The position numbers and the translations under genes are program-made. Under the pieces are notes generated by a model. It was not told the origin of the DNA and did not search any database. It saw nothing but the letters and a program-made list of their open reading frames with translations. Shown here piece after piece: positions 42,572 to 53,260 of a DNA stretch of 64,000 nucleotides. This DNA comes from Halobaculum halobium (GTDB taxonomy: Archaea; Halobacteriota; Halobacteria; Halobacteriales; Haloferacaceae), in contig NZ_CP126158.1 of assembly GCF_030127145.1 (NCBI RefSeq), positions 1,116,001 through 1,180,000 of the forward strand, read 5' to 3'. How positions within the stretch are numbered: position 1 is the stretch's first letter; every line of letters begins with the position of its first letter.

Positions 42572-42686
42572 TACCGGGTGTGTGTCGGCCGAGGGATATG
42601 TGTCTTGCGAGGAACAGAACGACGGACGACCGCCGCGGAGCCGACGAGAGGGTCTCGGTCGACCGACCTCGAGCGGGGCGCGTCGG

Positions 42687-43622
42687 TCAGTCGCCGTCGC
42701 CGTCACCGTCGACCGCCGTCGGGTCGGCTGTCGCGACGGCGCCGTCGGCGACCGATTCCAGCACCTCCACCTCCCCGGTGAGCTGTCGGTGGACGTACGG
42801 CATGTCGATGCCCTCCTCGTCGAAGCGCTCTTTCACGGCCTGGACGTACGCCGAGCGGACGCGGACGAAGTCGCCGCGGTCGGGGTCGTCGATCCAGAAC
42901 CGGCTCTGGAGCCCGACCGCCGAGTCGCCGAGTTCGGTTACGCGCACTGACGGCGCTGGGTCCGAGAGGATTCCGTCGACGGCATCGGCCTCCTCGATGA
43001 TGCAGTCGGTGGCGTGGTCGATGTCGTCGTCGTAGCCGATGCCGAAGACGAATTTCTGGCGGAGCGTGTCGTACGCGACGGGGTTCGTGATCGCGTTGTT
43101 CGCCAGTTCCCCGTTGGGGACGGTGACGCGCTCGTTGTCGAAGGTGCGGACGCGCGAGACGCGCAGGTCGATGTCCTCGACGCGCCCCGAGTTCCCGTTC
43201 CACTCGATCCAGTCGCCCACCTCGAACGGCTTGTCCTTGATGATGAACACGCCGGCGACGAAGTTGCCGATGAGGTCCTGGGCGGCGAAGCCGATCGCCA
43301 GCGCGAGCGCGCCGCCGAGCGTCGCCACGGCGGTGAGGAACCGCGGGAAGCCGGCGGCCATAAATCCGATCGAGATCGCGAGCACCACCACCAGCGCGGC
43401 CAGCACGCTGTCGGCGAGGCTGAGTACGGTGCGGTCGAACCCGCGACGGTTCAGCACCCGGTGGGCGATCGGGAGCAGGACCAACTTCCCCAGGAGGTAG
43501 GTGAGCACGAACCCGAGGACGAAGCCGATAACGTTCGTCGCGTAGCCGCCCAACCGGGCGACGACCGCTCCGGTGTCGATCTGCAGGGCCAGGGCCGCGA
43601 CCGTCGATGTCACGCCGTACAT
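42687..43622 (-). CDS. small-conductance mechanosensitive channel (MscS family)
   Basis: The 311-residue protein has three helices: about 22-45, 68-92, and the pore helix LTAVATLGGALALAIGFAAQDLIGNFVAGVF. The conserved beta domain follows (PFEVGDWIEWNGNSGRVEDIDLRVSRVRTFDNERVTVPN) and then a C-terminal alpha/beta domain. The Ala/Gly pattern of the pore helix is typical of MscS. It releases osmolytes under hypo-osmotic shock, relevant to a halophile. The C-terminus is acidic. ATG at 43622. Confidence 0.94.
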   Translation of the reverse strand: MYGVTSTVAALALQIDTGAVVARLGGYATNVIGFVLGFVLTYLLGKLVLLPIAHRVLNRRGFDRTVLSLADSVLAALVVVLAISIGFMAAGFPRFLTAVATLGGALALAIGFAAQDLIGNFVAGVFIIKDKPFEVGDWIEWNGNSGRVEDIDLRVSRVRTFDNERVTVPNGELANNAITNPVAYDTLRQKFVFGIGYDDDIDHATDCIIEEADAVDGILSDPAPSVRVTELGDSAVGLQSRFWIDDPDRGDFVRVRSAYVQAVKERFDEEGIDMPYVHRQLTGEVEVLESVADGAVATADPTAVDGDGDGD

Positions 43623-43753
43623 GTACGGATACCGGCTGGGTCGGGCGACGGAAGAGTCTGCTGGCGTCGGCGGCCCTCGCGCGGGTCAAACCACAGTCCG
43701 CAGGCTGACCGCGTCGTCCGGCCGGCTCAAACGCCTTCGCTCCCGCGTGCGGC

Positions 43754-44941
43754 TCACACCGACAGCGGCGCGTCGCGTCGAGCGACTCCTCGGAAGCGCG
43801 CGCCGTGGACGTCCTCGCGGGCGAGCGCGTCAGGGATCCGACCGTGAAGCCAACGCCCTGGAGCGGGGTCGCCGTCAAAGCCGGCGCGCCGGTGTCTCGC
43901 GGGCAGGAAGCGCTCGTGAGTCGGGAGACGCTCGTGGAGGGGGACGCCCCCCGCCTCGGCGACCGCGCGGAGTTCGTCGAGCGCGGGCCACGCGTAGTCG
44001 GGGTTGATGTAGTCGTCCGTCACCGGCGAGACGCCGCCGAGGTCGTCGACGCCGCAGTCGAGCAGGTCGCCGACGGGCGCGAGGTTCGGCGGCGACTGCA
44101 CCGACACCTCCTCGGGGAGCGCCGCCCGCGCCATCGCCGTCACGCGCCGCATCGTCGCCGTCGAGGGCCCCTCGAAGTCGGAGCGTTCGTTGGGCGTCAC
44201 CGGCTGGACGATCACTTCCTGCACGTGGCCGTAGCGCTCGTGGAGCGCGCGGATCGCCAGCAGCGACTCCGCCCGGTCGGTCCACCCCTCGCCGATGCCG
44301 ACGAGGATACCCGTCGTGAACGGCACTCGCGCCTCCCCCGCGGCGCGGATGGTGTTCAGGCGCTGACCGGGGGTCTTCCGCCTCGTTCCGGCGTGGGCGT
44401 CCACGTCTGCGGTCGTCTCCAGCATCACGCCCATCGAGGCGTTCGCCTCGCGGAGCTGGCGGAACTCCGCCTCCGTGAGGTCGCCAGGGTTCGAATGCGG
44501 GAGCAGCCCCTCTTCGAGCGCGATCTCGCAGGCGCGATCGAGATAGTCGACGACGGAGTCGTACCCCCACTCGGATAGCTGGTCCCGGATCGCGGTGTAG
44601 CGCGAATCCGGCTTGTCGCCGAAGGTGAACAGCGCCTCAGTGCAGCCGGCGTCGGCGCCGACGCGACAGCGCTCGCGCACCTCCTCGGGTGACAGCAGGC
44701 TCGCTTCCCCGGGCACGTCGTAGTAGGTGCAGTAGGTGCAGGTGTACCGGCAAGCGGTCGTCAGCGGGACGAACACGTTCCGGGCGAACGTGAGTTCGGG
44801 CGCAGCGGACACGTCCTCGGGTGTGACCGACAGCAGCCGCTCCACGTCGCTGTCGGCGACCGCGATGTCGAGGTCGTACTCCGCCGCGCCCGGGAACACG
44901 TCCGGGAATCGCCGACCGAGGGTCAAAAACGAGTCGGTCAT
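43754..44941 (-). CDS. cofG: 7,8-didemethyl-8-hydroxy-5-deazariboflavin synthase subunit CofG
   Basis: This radical-SAM enzyme works with CofH to build the Fo chromophore of coenzyme F420 from a pyrimidine and tyrosine-derived fragments. It has 395 residues; the [4Fe-4S] site is C64-x3-C68-x2-C71 in CRYTCTYC, preceded by VFVPLTTA. The family segments FGDKPDSRY and ETTADVDAHAGTRRKTPGQRL are present, and also TGILVGIGEGWTDRA. CofH is not in the window. I chose the ATG at 44941 (MTDSFLTLGRRFPD). The gene is followed by the esterase and cofC, which diverge and converge around it, an arrangement seen in haloarchaeal F420 loci. Confidence 0.94.
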   Translation of the reverse strand: MTDSFLTLGRRFPDVFPGAAEYDLDIAVADSDVERLLSVTPEDVSAAPELTFARNVFVPLTTACRYTCTYCTYYDVPGEASLLSPEEVRERCRVGADAGCTEALFTFGDKPDSRYTAIRDQLSEWGYDSVVDYLDRACEIALEEGLLPHSNPGDLTEAEFRQLREANASMGVMLETTADVDAHAGTRRKTPGQRLNTIRAAGEARVPFTTGILVGIGEGWTDRAESLLAIRALHERYGHVQEVIVQPVTPNERSDFEGPSTATMRRVTAMARAALPEEVSVQSPPNLAPVGDLLDCGVDDLGGVSPVTDDYINPDYAWPALDELRAVAEAGGVPLHERLPTHERFLPARHRRAGFDGDPAPGRWLHGRIPDALAREDVHGARFRGVARRDAPLSV

Positions 44942-45111
44942 CGGCAAGCGCGGAAACGCGACGAGGACAGGACCCGCCACGCGGCGCTCGCCGGCACAGC
45001 TCTCGAGGCGATGCAACACGGGACGTCCGACTCGACCCAAAGCGACACGAACGACACGAGCCCGATCCGCCACCACAACCGATACCCCGCCCGGAACCGA
45101 CCGTTCGAGCG

Positions 45112-45780
45112 ATGACCGATATCGACACCAAGAGCGTCGACGGCCCCCACGGCGGCCAGCCCGTGCGCCACGCCGGCGCCGACCTGACCGAGGCGACGGC
45201 GGCGGTCGTGATGGTCCACGGCCGCGGCGCGACCGCCCGCAGCATCCTCGGGATGGCCGGCGAGTTCGGCACCGACTCGGTCGCGTACCTCGCGCCCTCG
45301 GCCGCCCGCAACACCTGGTACCCCCACTCGTTCATGGAGGAGACGAGCAAGAACCAGCCGCACCTCGACTCCGCGCTCGGGTTCGTCGGCAGCGTCGTCG
45401 AGGCCGCCGCCGACGCCGTCGGCGCCGAGAACGTGCTCGTGCTCGGCTTCTCACAGGGCGCGTGCCTCGCCTCGGAGTGGGTCGCCCGCAACGCCCGCCG
45501 GTACGGCGGCCTCGTCGGCTTCTCCGGCGGGCTCATCGGTCCCGAGGGCTCCCCCCGCGAGTACGACGGCGATCTCGACGGGACGCCCGCCTTCCTCGGC
45601 TGCTCGGACGTGGACCCGCACATCCCGCTGGAACGCGTGACCGAGACCACCGAAGTGCTGGAGGGGCTGGGCGCGGAGGTGGACGAGCGCATCTACGAGG
45701 GGATGGGCCACGGCGTCAACGAAGACGAGCTCGCCGCCGCGAAGGGGATGGTGACGAGTCTCGAACTCGGCGGGGAATAG
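45112..45780 (+). CDS. alpha/beta hydrolase, phospholipase/carboxylesterase family
   Basis: The 222-residue protein resembles bacterial and archaeal carboxylesterases (EstB/LYPLA type). The nucleophile Ser is in LGFSQGACLA (about residue 114), Asp in GCSDVDPHIP (about 162) and His in GMGHGVNEDE (about 202). The family hydrolyses short acyl esters or acyl-phospholipids in the cytoplasm; no signal peptide is present. It sits between cofG and cofC, but its link to F420 is only positional. ATG at 45112. Confidence 0.92.
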   Translation: MTDIDTKSVDGPHGGQPVRHAGADLTEATAAVVMVHGRGATARSILGMAGEFGTDSVAYLAPSAARNTWYPHSFMEETSKNQPHLDSALGFVGSVVEAAADAVGAENVLVLGFSQGACLASEWVARNARRYGGLVGFSGGLIGPEGSPREYDGDLDGTPAFLGCSDVDPHIPLERVTETTEVLEGLGAEVDERIYEGMGHGVNEDELAAAKGMVTSLELGGE

Positions 45781-45809
45781 CGCCCCCACCTGTCCGCTTC
45801 CTCTCCGGC

Positions 45810-46445
45810 CTACGCCTGGCGACCGACCGACACCCGACCGCCGCTCGCGTCGACCGCGAACCCCACATCGACCAACCAGTCGCGAGCCGCGCCGTCACCG
45901 TGCACCAGCACCTCGGCGAGGTCGCCGCGCTCGTCGATGTCCGTCGCCAGCAGCCGCGAGTCCACCTCGCGCACCGTCGCGCCAGCGCCGCGTGCGGCGC
46001 GCAGGTGATCGAGGTACGACGCGCCGTGGTAGTCGACCCGGAACCCCGGGTCCCGGGTGAGCAGCGCGTTCGTCCCGCCGCCCAATCCAGCCGCCAGGAC
46101 CACGTCGCCCCGGCCTCGGAGGCGCGCGAGCGACCGCGGCGTTGCCAGCGCGAGATCGGCCATCACGACCGCCAGCGGTGACTCGGGGCCGAGGTCGTGC
46201 GCGTCGAGCGCGGCGTTCACCGCGTCGGTGAGCGGTCGCTCGTCGACCGTCTCCGGCGCGTCCCGGTCGGTCGCCTCGGTGGTGAGCAGTCGCGGCCGGA
46301 AGTCGGCCGCACGGAGGGCCGCGAGTACGTCCGTCAGCATCGCGTCGGCGAACGCCCGCCGCTCATCGGGCGTGAGCGTGTCAGAAAGTCGCGTCTTCGG
46401 GCGATCCGGGGCGAACGGGACGAGCGCGTCGATGGTGTCTGCCAC
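45810..46445 (-). CDS. cofC: 2-phospho-L-lactate guanylyltransferase
   Basis: This nucleotidyltransferase makes lactyl-2-diphospho-5'-guanosine from phospholactate and GTP for coenzyme F420. It has 211 residues. Signatures are VPFAPDRPKTRLSDTLTPDER (nucleotide-binding start with the Lys), VVMADLALATP, VVLAAGLGGGTNALL, and FRVDYHGASYLDHLRAA. The start is a GTG at 46445. It is the second F420 gene in this stretch and precedes the secreted CetZ-linked gene by 25 bases in the opposite reading direction of the esterase. Confidence 0.93.
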   Translation of the reverse strand: MADTIDALVPFAPDRPKTRLSDTLTPDERRAFADAMLTDVLAALRAADFRPRLLTTEATDRDAPETVDERPLTDAVNAALDAHDLGPESPLAVVMADLALATPRSLARLRGRGDVVLAAGLGGGTNALLTRDPGFRVDYHGASYLDHLRAARGAGATVREVDSRLLATDIDERGDLAEVLVHGDGAARDWLVDVGFAVDASGGRVSVGRQA

Positions 46446-46470
46446 GATCGAAATCCGAACTGTCTCGGCG

Positions 46471-47262
46471 TCAGCCGAGCTTGTCGTAGCCGTCCCCGCG
46501 ACCCCGCAGGAACAGCACGGCGGCGCCCGCGATGACCCCGAGCACGACGAGGCCGGCGACGCCGTAGAGGATCAGCTGATTGCGCTGCTGGCTGCTCTCG
46601 GCCTGGTTGGCCTCGGTCTCGGCGCGCTCGGCCAGCGAGGCGGCGTTGTCGAAGTTCCCGGCCTCGTAGGCGTCGACCGCGCTGGCGAACGACTCCTCGG
46701 CGGTGTCGGGGTTGCCGGCGGCGTCGATCGCCGTCCGGGCCGATTCCATCGCCTCGCGCGCCTCACGACTGTCGCTCGTGTAGTGGGTCGCCGACTGGTT
46801 CGTCAGCTCGTTCGACGTGCCGCCCTCCCGAGTCTGATCGAGCGCGAGCAGCGTGAACGACTGCTGCGGGTCGTAGCTGTACGTCTCGACGGCCGGCACG
46901 GTGCCCGTCACGCGGACGCGGACCTCGGAGGTCCCCGCCTCGATGTCGACGGTCGCGCCCGTGAAGTTCTGGCCGTCGTACGACTCCTGGCGCACCTGGT
47001 TGCCCGCCTGGTTCAGGAACGTCACGGTCCACGTCACGTCCTGCAGCCCGGTCTGGCCGGCGAGCTGCCACGTCTCGTAGGTGTCGTACAGCTCAGTCAG
47101 CGTCACTGTCGCCGTCACCTGCGAGTCCACCTCGCCCGTCTCCGGCACGTCGGTCTGTTCGACCGACACCGCCGCCGCCGGCGCGACCGCCGCGACCAAG
47201 AGGGCGAGAACCGCGAGGACCGCAGTGAGCTCAGAACAGCGATTCAAGCTCGTCCTCGTCAT
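46471..47262 (-). CDS. secreted membrane-anchored protein overlapping the 3' end of cetZ
   Basis: The 263-residue protein has a signal peptide (about 1-32), an extracellular beta-rich domain (33-160, TATVTLTELYDTYETWQL and IEAGTSEVRVRVTGTVP), a helical repeat region (165-222, EAREAMESARTAID, FASAVDAYEAGNFDNAASLA), one membrane helix (229-252) and a short cytoplasmic tail RGRGDGYDKLG. I recognise no named family. Its ATG at 47262 is 32 bases inside the cetZ coding region, so translation is coupled. The tail inside the cell could contact CetZ, but this is unproven. Confidence 0.82.
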   Translation of the reverse strand: MTRTSLNRCSELTAVLAVLALLVAAVAPAAAVSVEQTDVPETGEVDSQVTATVTLTELYDTYETWQLAGQTGLQDVTWTVTFLNQAGNQVRQESYDGQNFTGATVDIEAGTSEVRVRVTGTVPAVETYSYDPQQSFTLLALDQTREGGTSNELTNQSATHYTSDSREAREAMESARTAIDAAGNPDTAEESFASAVDAYEAGNFDNAASLAERAETEANQAESSQQRNQLILYGVAGLVVLGVIAGAAVLFLRGRGDGYDKLG

Positions 47263-48412
47263 CGCTGATGAGGCTATCGAGGTTGTCCTGGCTCTCCTGC
47301 TGGATGTCGTCGATGTTGTCCTGGGCCTCGATGGCGACCTGCTGGAGCTCCTTGATCCGTGGGACGTTCGTCACGCCCGACAGCAGGATGACGCTCGCGA
47401 CGAATCCGGAGCCGCTGACGGGGTAGTCGCCCCCGCGCACCTCCATCGATCCGGTCTGCTCTTCGAGCCACTTGCGACCGCGCTCGATCCCCTTGCGGTT
47501 GAGGTGCTGGGGCGGCCCGGCCATGACGAGCAGCGCGCGCTCGGAGCCCTCGATCTCACACGGTAGCGTGAGGCGACCCAGCGCCGCCTTGCGCACGAGC
47601 GATGTGATCCGGTTGGTCGTGTGAGCGGTGTCGAGGTTCTCGTCGTCGCTGTCGCCGGTGAGCCGCGAGAGCAGCCCGCCGCCGCCGGCGGCCTCCTCGA
47701 CCTCCTCGCTGGCGTAGCCGACCGTCGAGACGCCGCCGCCAGACAGCGTGTTGATGATCTCGCTTGAGTCGACGACGGACTCGGCGACCTCCTGCCCTTG
47801 GTCGATCTCGCCGGCGCCGAACAGGATGCCGAACCGCTTGACGATCTCCTCGTTGATCTCGTCGTAGCCGCCGGAGACCGACTCTCCGGTCTTGCGCCAC
47901 GCGTCGTTGTCGAACACCATGAGGTTGTCCACCTCACGGACGAACGTCTGGAACGAGCGGGCCGCGTTCAGCGTGTAGATGCCGCCCTCGTCGGAACCGG
48001 GCAGCACGCCCAGCCCGTAGACGGGTTCGGTGTAGATCCGCTTGAGGTGCTTCGCGAGCACCGGCGCGCCGCCGGAGCCGGTGCCGCCGCCGAGCCCGGC
48101 GATGACGAGGAACGCGTCGACCTCGTGGACCGGGATCGAGTCGATGGCGCCCTGCACCTCGTCGATGTCCTCCTCGGCGACCTCCGCGCCGAGTTCGTTG
48201 TCCGCGCCGACGCCGTGGCCCTTGACCCGCGACTGCCCGATGAGGACCCGCTGGTCCTGCGGAATCTCTTCGAGGCCCATGAGGTCCGCCTTGGCCGTGT
48301 TGACCGCGACCGCCGCACGCACGATGTCGCTTCCCGTGCGCTGGTCGTATTGGACGAACTTATCGACGATTTTTCCCCCCGCCTGACCGAATCCGATGAG
48401 TGCCAGTTTCAT
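47231..48412 (-). CDS. cetZ: CetZ tubulin-like GTPase
   Basis: The 393-residue archaeal tubulin-superfamily protein affects cell shape and motility in haloarchaea. The G-box tubulin signature GGGTGSG (108-114) follows the family start KLALIGFGQAGGK, with AVNTAKADL and DNDAWRKTGESVSGGYDEINEEIV further on. The acidic C-terminal tail (QQESQDNLDSLISDDEDELE) is typical. An SD-like GGAGG just before the ATG at 48412, with a TATA box ahead of it, sets the start. CetZ1 is the most likely subtype, but subtype needs a tree. Confidence 0.94.
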   Translation of the reverse strand: MKLALIGFGQAGGKIVDKFVQYDQRTGSDIVRAAVAVNTAKADLMGLEEIPQDQRVLIGQSRVKGHGVGADNELGAEVAEEDIDEVQGAIDSIPVHEVDAFLVIAGLGGGTGSGGAPVLAKHLKRIYTEPVYGLGVLPGSDEGGIYTLNAARSFQTFVREVDNLMVFDNDAWRKTGESVSGGYDEINEEIVKRFGILFGAGEIDQGQEVAESVVDSSEIINTLSGGGVSTVGYASEEVEEAAGGGGLLSRLTGDSDDENLDTAHTTNRITSLVRKAALGRLTLPCEIEGSERALLVMAGPPQHLNRKGIERGRKWLEEQTGSMEVRGGDYPVSGSGFVASVILLSGVTNVPRIKELQQVAIEAQDNIDDIQQESQDNLDSLISDDEDELESLF

Positions 48413-48792
48413 ACGTCTCCCCTCCTCATTACGCCAGATTCAGAGAGAGGACGGTCATAAACCTTCTGATGGGGCTATCACTGACGAGAGTCCGAGCCCG
48501 TCGGAATCGCCCGGAGATCGCAACCAGGCGTCGGGGTCGAAGAAGCGAACGCTCGGAGAGAGACCCGCGCACCAGACGGTCGTATGACACATTTATACCT
48601 TCCGGCTGGGGCGTTACCCGTGGGAACCAGTTCGGGCGAGCGGGCGGCCCGGCGAGGCTCGGGCGCGGTCTGTGATCCGGCTGATCCCGAACGCCCGTCC
48701 GGCGGATCTCGAGCCCTCGTCCGGCAGATTCGAACACCGGCCCAGCGGACCCGAACGCAGACCTGGAAGTCCCCAAGCGAAGCGCCGATCGC
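48413..48792. promoter_or_regulatory. cetZ upstream region with SD sequence, near TATA box and a distal second promoter
   Basis: On the minus strand an SD-like gaggagggga (about 48417-48426) precedes the cetZ ATG, and a TATA box (GTTTATGA, 48455-48462) implies a leader of about 20 bases. A second strong TATA, GGTATAAATGTG on the minus strand at 48590-48601, would start a transcript about 150 bases from cetZ. Because it is nearly symmetrical (CACATTTATACC on plus) it could serve either strand. The remaining 190 bases show no gene I can support. Confidence 0.5.
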
Positions 48793-49731
48793 TTACACGG
48801 TGGCGGTCGATTCGGCCGTATCTCCGGGCTCCGTCGGTAGTCCGAGGTATTCGTCGAACCGCTTCAGGTCCGTCTCCGCGACGCCGAACGCGCCGACGTC
48901 GTTCTCGCTAACGACGTTGTCGAGCTGGAGCGACCGGTACTGATCGCTCCCCATCGGGAAGCCGACCGACCCGAGGACGGAGAGCCCGACCTTCGCCAGC
49001 CCCATCGGAAGCGGGACGACCGTGATCGACGTGTCCTCCGACTCGAACACCAGCTCGGAGATCTCTCGAAGCGTGAGCACGTCGGGGCCGCCGAACTCGT
49101 ACGTCTGATCGCCGTGCTCGGCGTCGACGACGGCGTCAGCGAGCATCGGGGCGAGGTCGCCGACCCAGATCGGCTGGAAGCGGTTGCGACCGCCGCCGGG
49201 GAGCGGGTACAGCGGGACGCCGGGCGCGAATATCTCTTTCAGCCGCTTCGTGAAGTAGACGAACTCGCCGCCGTCGCCGAAGACGACCGACGGGCGGGCG
49301 ATCACGTGCTCGATCCCGCTCTCGCGGACGGCCTCCTCCGCCTGCCCCTTCGCGCGGATGTAATGGGTCGTGCCGTCCGGGTCGGCGCCGAGCGCCGACA
49401 TCTGCACGAACCGATCGACGCCCGCGTCCTCGGCGACGGCGACGAGGTTCTCCGTCCCGCGGAGGTGGATCCGCTCGTGTTGCTCGTCGCCGCCGTCGGG
49501 CTTGAACAGCGGCGAGAGGGCGACGAGGTTCACGACCGCGTCGGCGTCTTCGACGGCGCCGGCGAGCGAGTCGCGGTCCGTCACGTCGGCCGCCTTCGTG
49601 ATGACGCCGTCAGGGAGCCCGGCGCCGGACGGGTCCCGGGCGAGCGCCACCACCTCGTGGCCGCGCTGGTCGAGTTCCGTACACAGGTGCGTCCCGATGA
49701 AGCCGGTGCCGCCGGCGACGACTACGCGCAT
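48793..49731 (-). CDS. NAD(P)-binding epimerase, complex-I NDUFA9-like (extended SDR)
   Basis: The 312-residue atypical SDR has GGTGFIGTHL (NAD(P) loop, TGxxGxxG) and VVNLVALSPLFKPDG. The usual YxxxK is replaced by HYIRAKGQAEEAVR, with the Tyr and Lys spaced Y-x3-K, followed by IARPSVVFGDGGEFVYF and FEFGGPDVLTLREI-type ends. Such proteins are annotated as NADH dehydrogenase 39-kDa-like or nucleoside-sugar epimerases; the substrate is unknown. I chose the ATG at 49731 (MRVVVAGGTG). Confidence 0.9.
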   Translation of the reverse strand: MRVVVAGGTGFIGTHLCTELDQRGHEVVALARDPSGAGLPDGVITKAADVTDRDSLAGAVEDADAVVNLVALSPLFKPDGGDEQHERIHLRGTENLVAVAEDAGVDRFVQMSALGADPDGTTHYIRAKGQAEEAVRESGIEHVIARPSVVFGDGGEFVYFTKRLKEIFAPGVPLYPLPGGGRNRFQPIWVGDLAPMLADAVVDAEHGDQTYEFGGPDVLTLREISELVFESEDTSITVVPLPMGLAKVGLSVLGSVGFPMGSDQYRSLQLDNVVSENDVGAFGVAETDLKRFDEYLGLPTEPGDTAESTATV

Positions 49732-49755
49732 ACGCTGATACAAGGGCGGACGTAA

Positions 49756-51599
<1,844 letters not shown>

Positions 51600-51600
<1 letters not shown>

Positions 51601-52517
51601 TGGTGAACGTCGAGGAGTTCATCGACGAGGCGACGACCGAGATCAGCGAGGCCGTCGGCGACGCGAACGCGATCATCGCCCTCTCGGGCGGCGTCGACTC
51701 GTCGGTCGCGGCCGCGCTCGCCTACCGCGCCATCGGCGAACAGCTCACCCCGGTGTACGTCGACACCGGCCTGATGCGCAAAGGGGAGACGGATCAGATC
51801 CGCGAGACGTTCTCGTTCATGGAGTCGCTGGAGGTCGTGGAGGCGCAAGGCCGGTTCCTCGACGCGCTCTCGGGCGTCACCGACCCCGAGGAGAAGCGTC
51901 ACGTCATCGGCGAGCAGTTCATCCGCGAGTTCGAACGCGAGGCCACCGAGACCGACGCCGAGTACCTCGTGCAGGGAACGATCTATCCCGACCGCATCGA
52001 GAGCGAGGGGAACATCAAGTCCCATCACAACGTCGGCGGGCTGCCGGACGTGGTCGATTTCGACGGCATCGTCGAGCCCGTGCGCGACCTCTACAAGGAC
52101 GAGGTCCGCGAGGTCGCCCGAGCGCTCGATCTGGAGGCCGTCATCTCCGAGCGCATGCCGTTCCCGGGGCCCGGACTCGCCGTCCGCATCATCGGCGAGA
52201 TCACCGAGGAAAAGCTGGAGGTCGCCCGGAACGCGTGCCACGTGGTCGAGGAGGAGGTCGAAGAACACGAGCCGTGGCAGGCGTTCGCCGCCGTCATCGG
52301 GAAGGCGACGGGCGTGAAGGGCGACAACCGCGTCCACGGTTGGGTCGTCTCCGTGCGCTCGGTGGAGAGCCGCGACGGGATGACAGCGCGGGCGCAAAAC
52401 CTCCCGTGGGAGACGCTCCAGCGCATCCAGTCGCGGATCACCGGCGAGAACGACAACGTCTCGCGGGTGGTGTACGACGTGACGCACAAGCCGCCGGCGA
52501 CGATCGAGTACGAGTAA
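51600..52517 (+). CDS. guaA: GMP synthase, ATP-pyrophosphatase subunit (subunit B)
   Basis: The subunit converts XMP to GMP with ammonia from a separate glutaminase subunit, as is usual in archaea. It has 305 residues; the PP-loop is SGGVDSS (29-35). The dimerisation domain reads [20 protein letters not shown] and the end is KPPATIEYE. The glutaminase partner (subunit A) is not nearby. Its ATG is embedded in the pyrG stop codon, so it is translationally coupled and both purine and pyrimidine amination are expressed together. Confidence 0.96.
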
Positions 52518-52687
52518 CCGGGTCGGATCGGCCGGGTCGGGCCGGTCCGCCGTTTCGGCGCCCACGGCTTCGAACCGCCCGATTCACCCGATCGAACCGA
52601 TTCGCCGATCGAAACGAGCTCCCGAACACGGTCGCGCCGATCGACGAGACACGAAGCTTATCCCCGCAAGCCGACTGACGACCGGTA

Positions 52688-53023
52688 ATGACGGATCTCT
52701 CCGCTGTCGTCGCCGGACCGGACGTCGAGGATCTCGCCGGCGAACTCGAAACGCACGACGTGACCGTCTCCCACATCGACGGCGCCGTCACCGGCGGCAC
52801 CCTCGAGGACGCCGGCATCGACGACGCCGCGCTGTTCGTCCTCACCGACACCGCGGAGGCGACGGGGATCGCTGTCGCGAAGGAACGCAACCCGGAGGTG
52901 CGCGCGGTCGTCTACGCTGCCGAGTCGCTGCCGGAGTTCGCGAGGGGGCAGGTCGATCTCGCGGTCGATCCGGAGCTCCTCTCGGCCGAAGTCGTCGCCG
53001 ACGAACTCGTCGCCGGCCCGTGA
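52688..53023 (+). CDS. small Rossmann-like (TrkA-N type) protein, DUF7126-like
   Basis: The 111-residue protein resembles a truncated TrkA-N domain: VVAGPDVEDLAGELETHDV, a GTLEDAGIDDAALFVLTD strand-loop and AVAKERNPEVRAVVYAAE. The classic GxGxxG is reduced to AGPDVED, so NAD binding is doubtful. Function is unknown. A gcttatcc box (about 52655-52662) lies 26-33 bases before the ATG at 52688, suggesting a leaderless transcript. Confidence 0.8.
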   Translation: MTDLSAVVAGPDVEDLAGELETHDVTVSHIDGAVTGGTLEDAGIDDAALFVLTDTAEATGIAVAKERNPEVRAVVYAAESLPEFARGQVDLAVDPELLSAEVVADELVAGP

Positions 53024-53260
53024 GTCGCCTCGTCGTCCCATCGCCGGGCTCGTTCGGAAGTCGACCGACCGCTGACCGACTGACGATCGCGCGTGATCGA
53101 CGCGGTGGCGCCGAACGGCCGAGCGATCCCGCGTGGGGACGATACCGCTCACCTTGGGTAGTTAATCGGACTTAATTCGGCTTTACAGCGCTTCAAATCC
53201 CGGAACTCGGGTTCGTCGTTTGCCCCCTTCTTTATCCCGGGACGACAGGCGACAGTCGTG

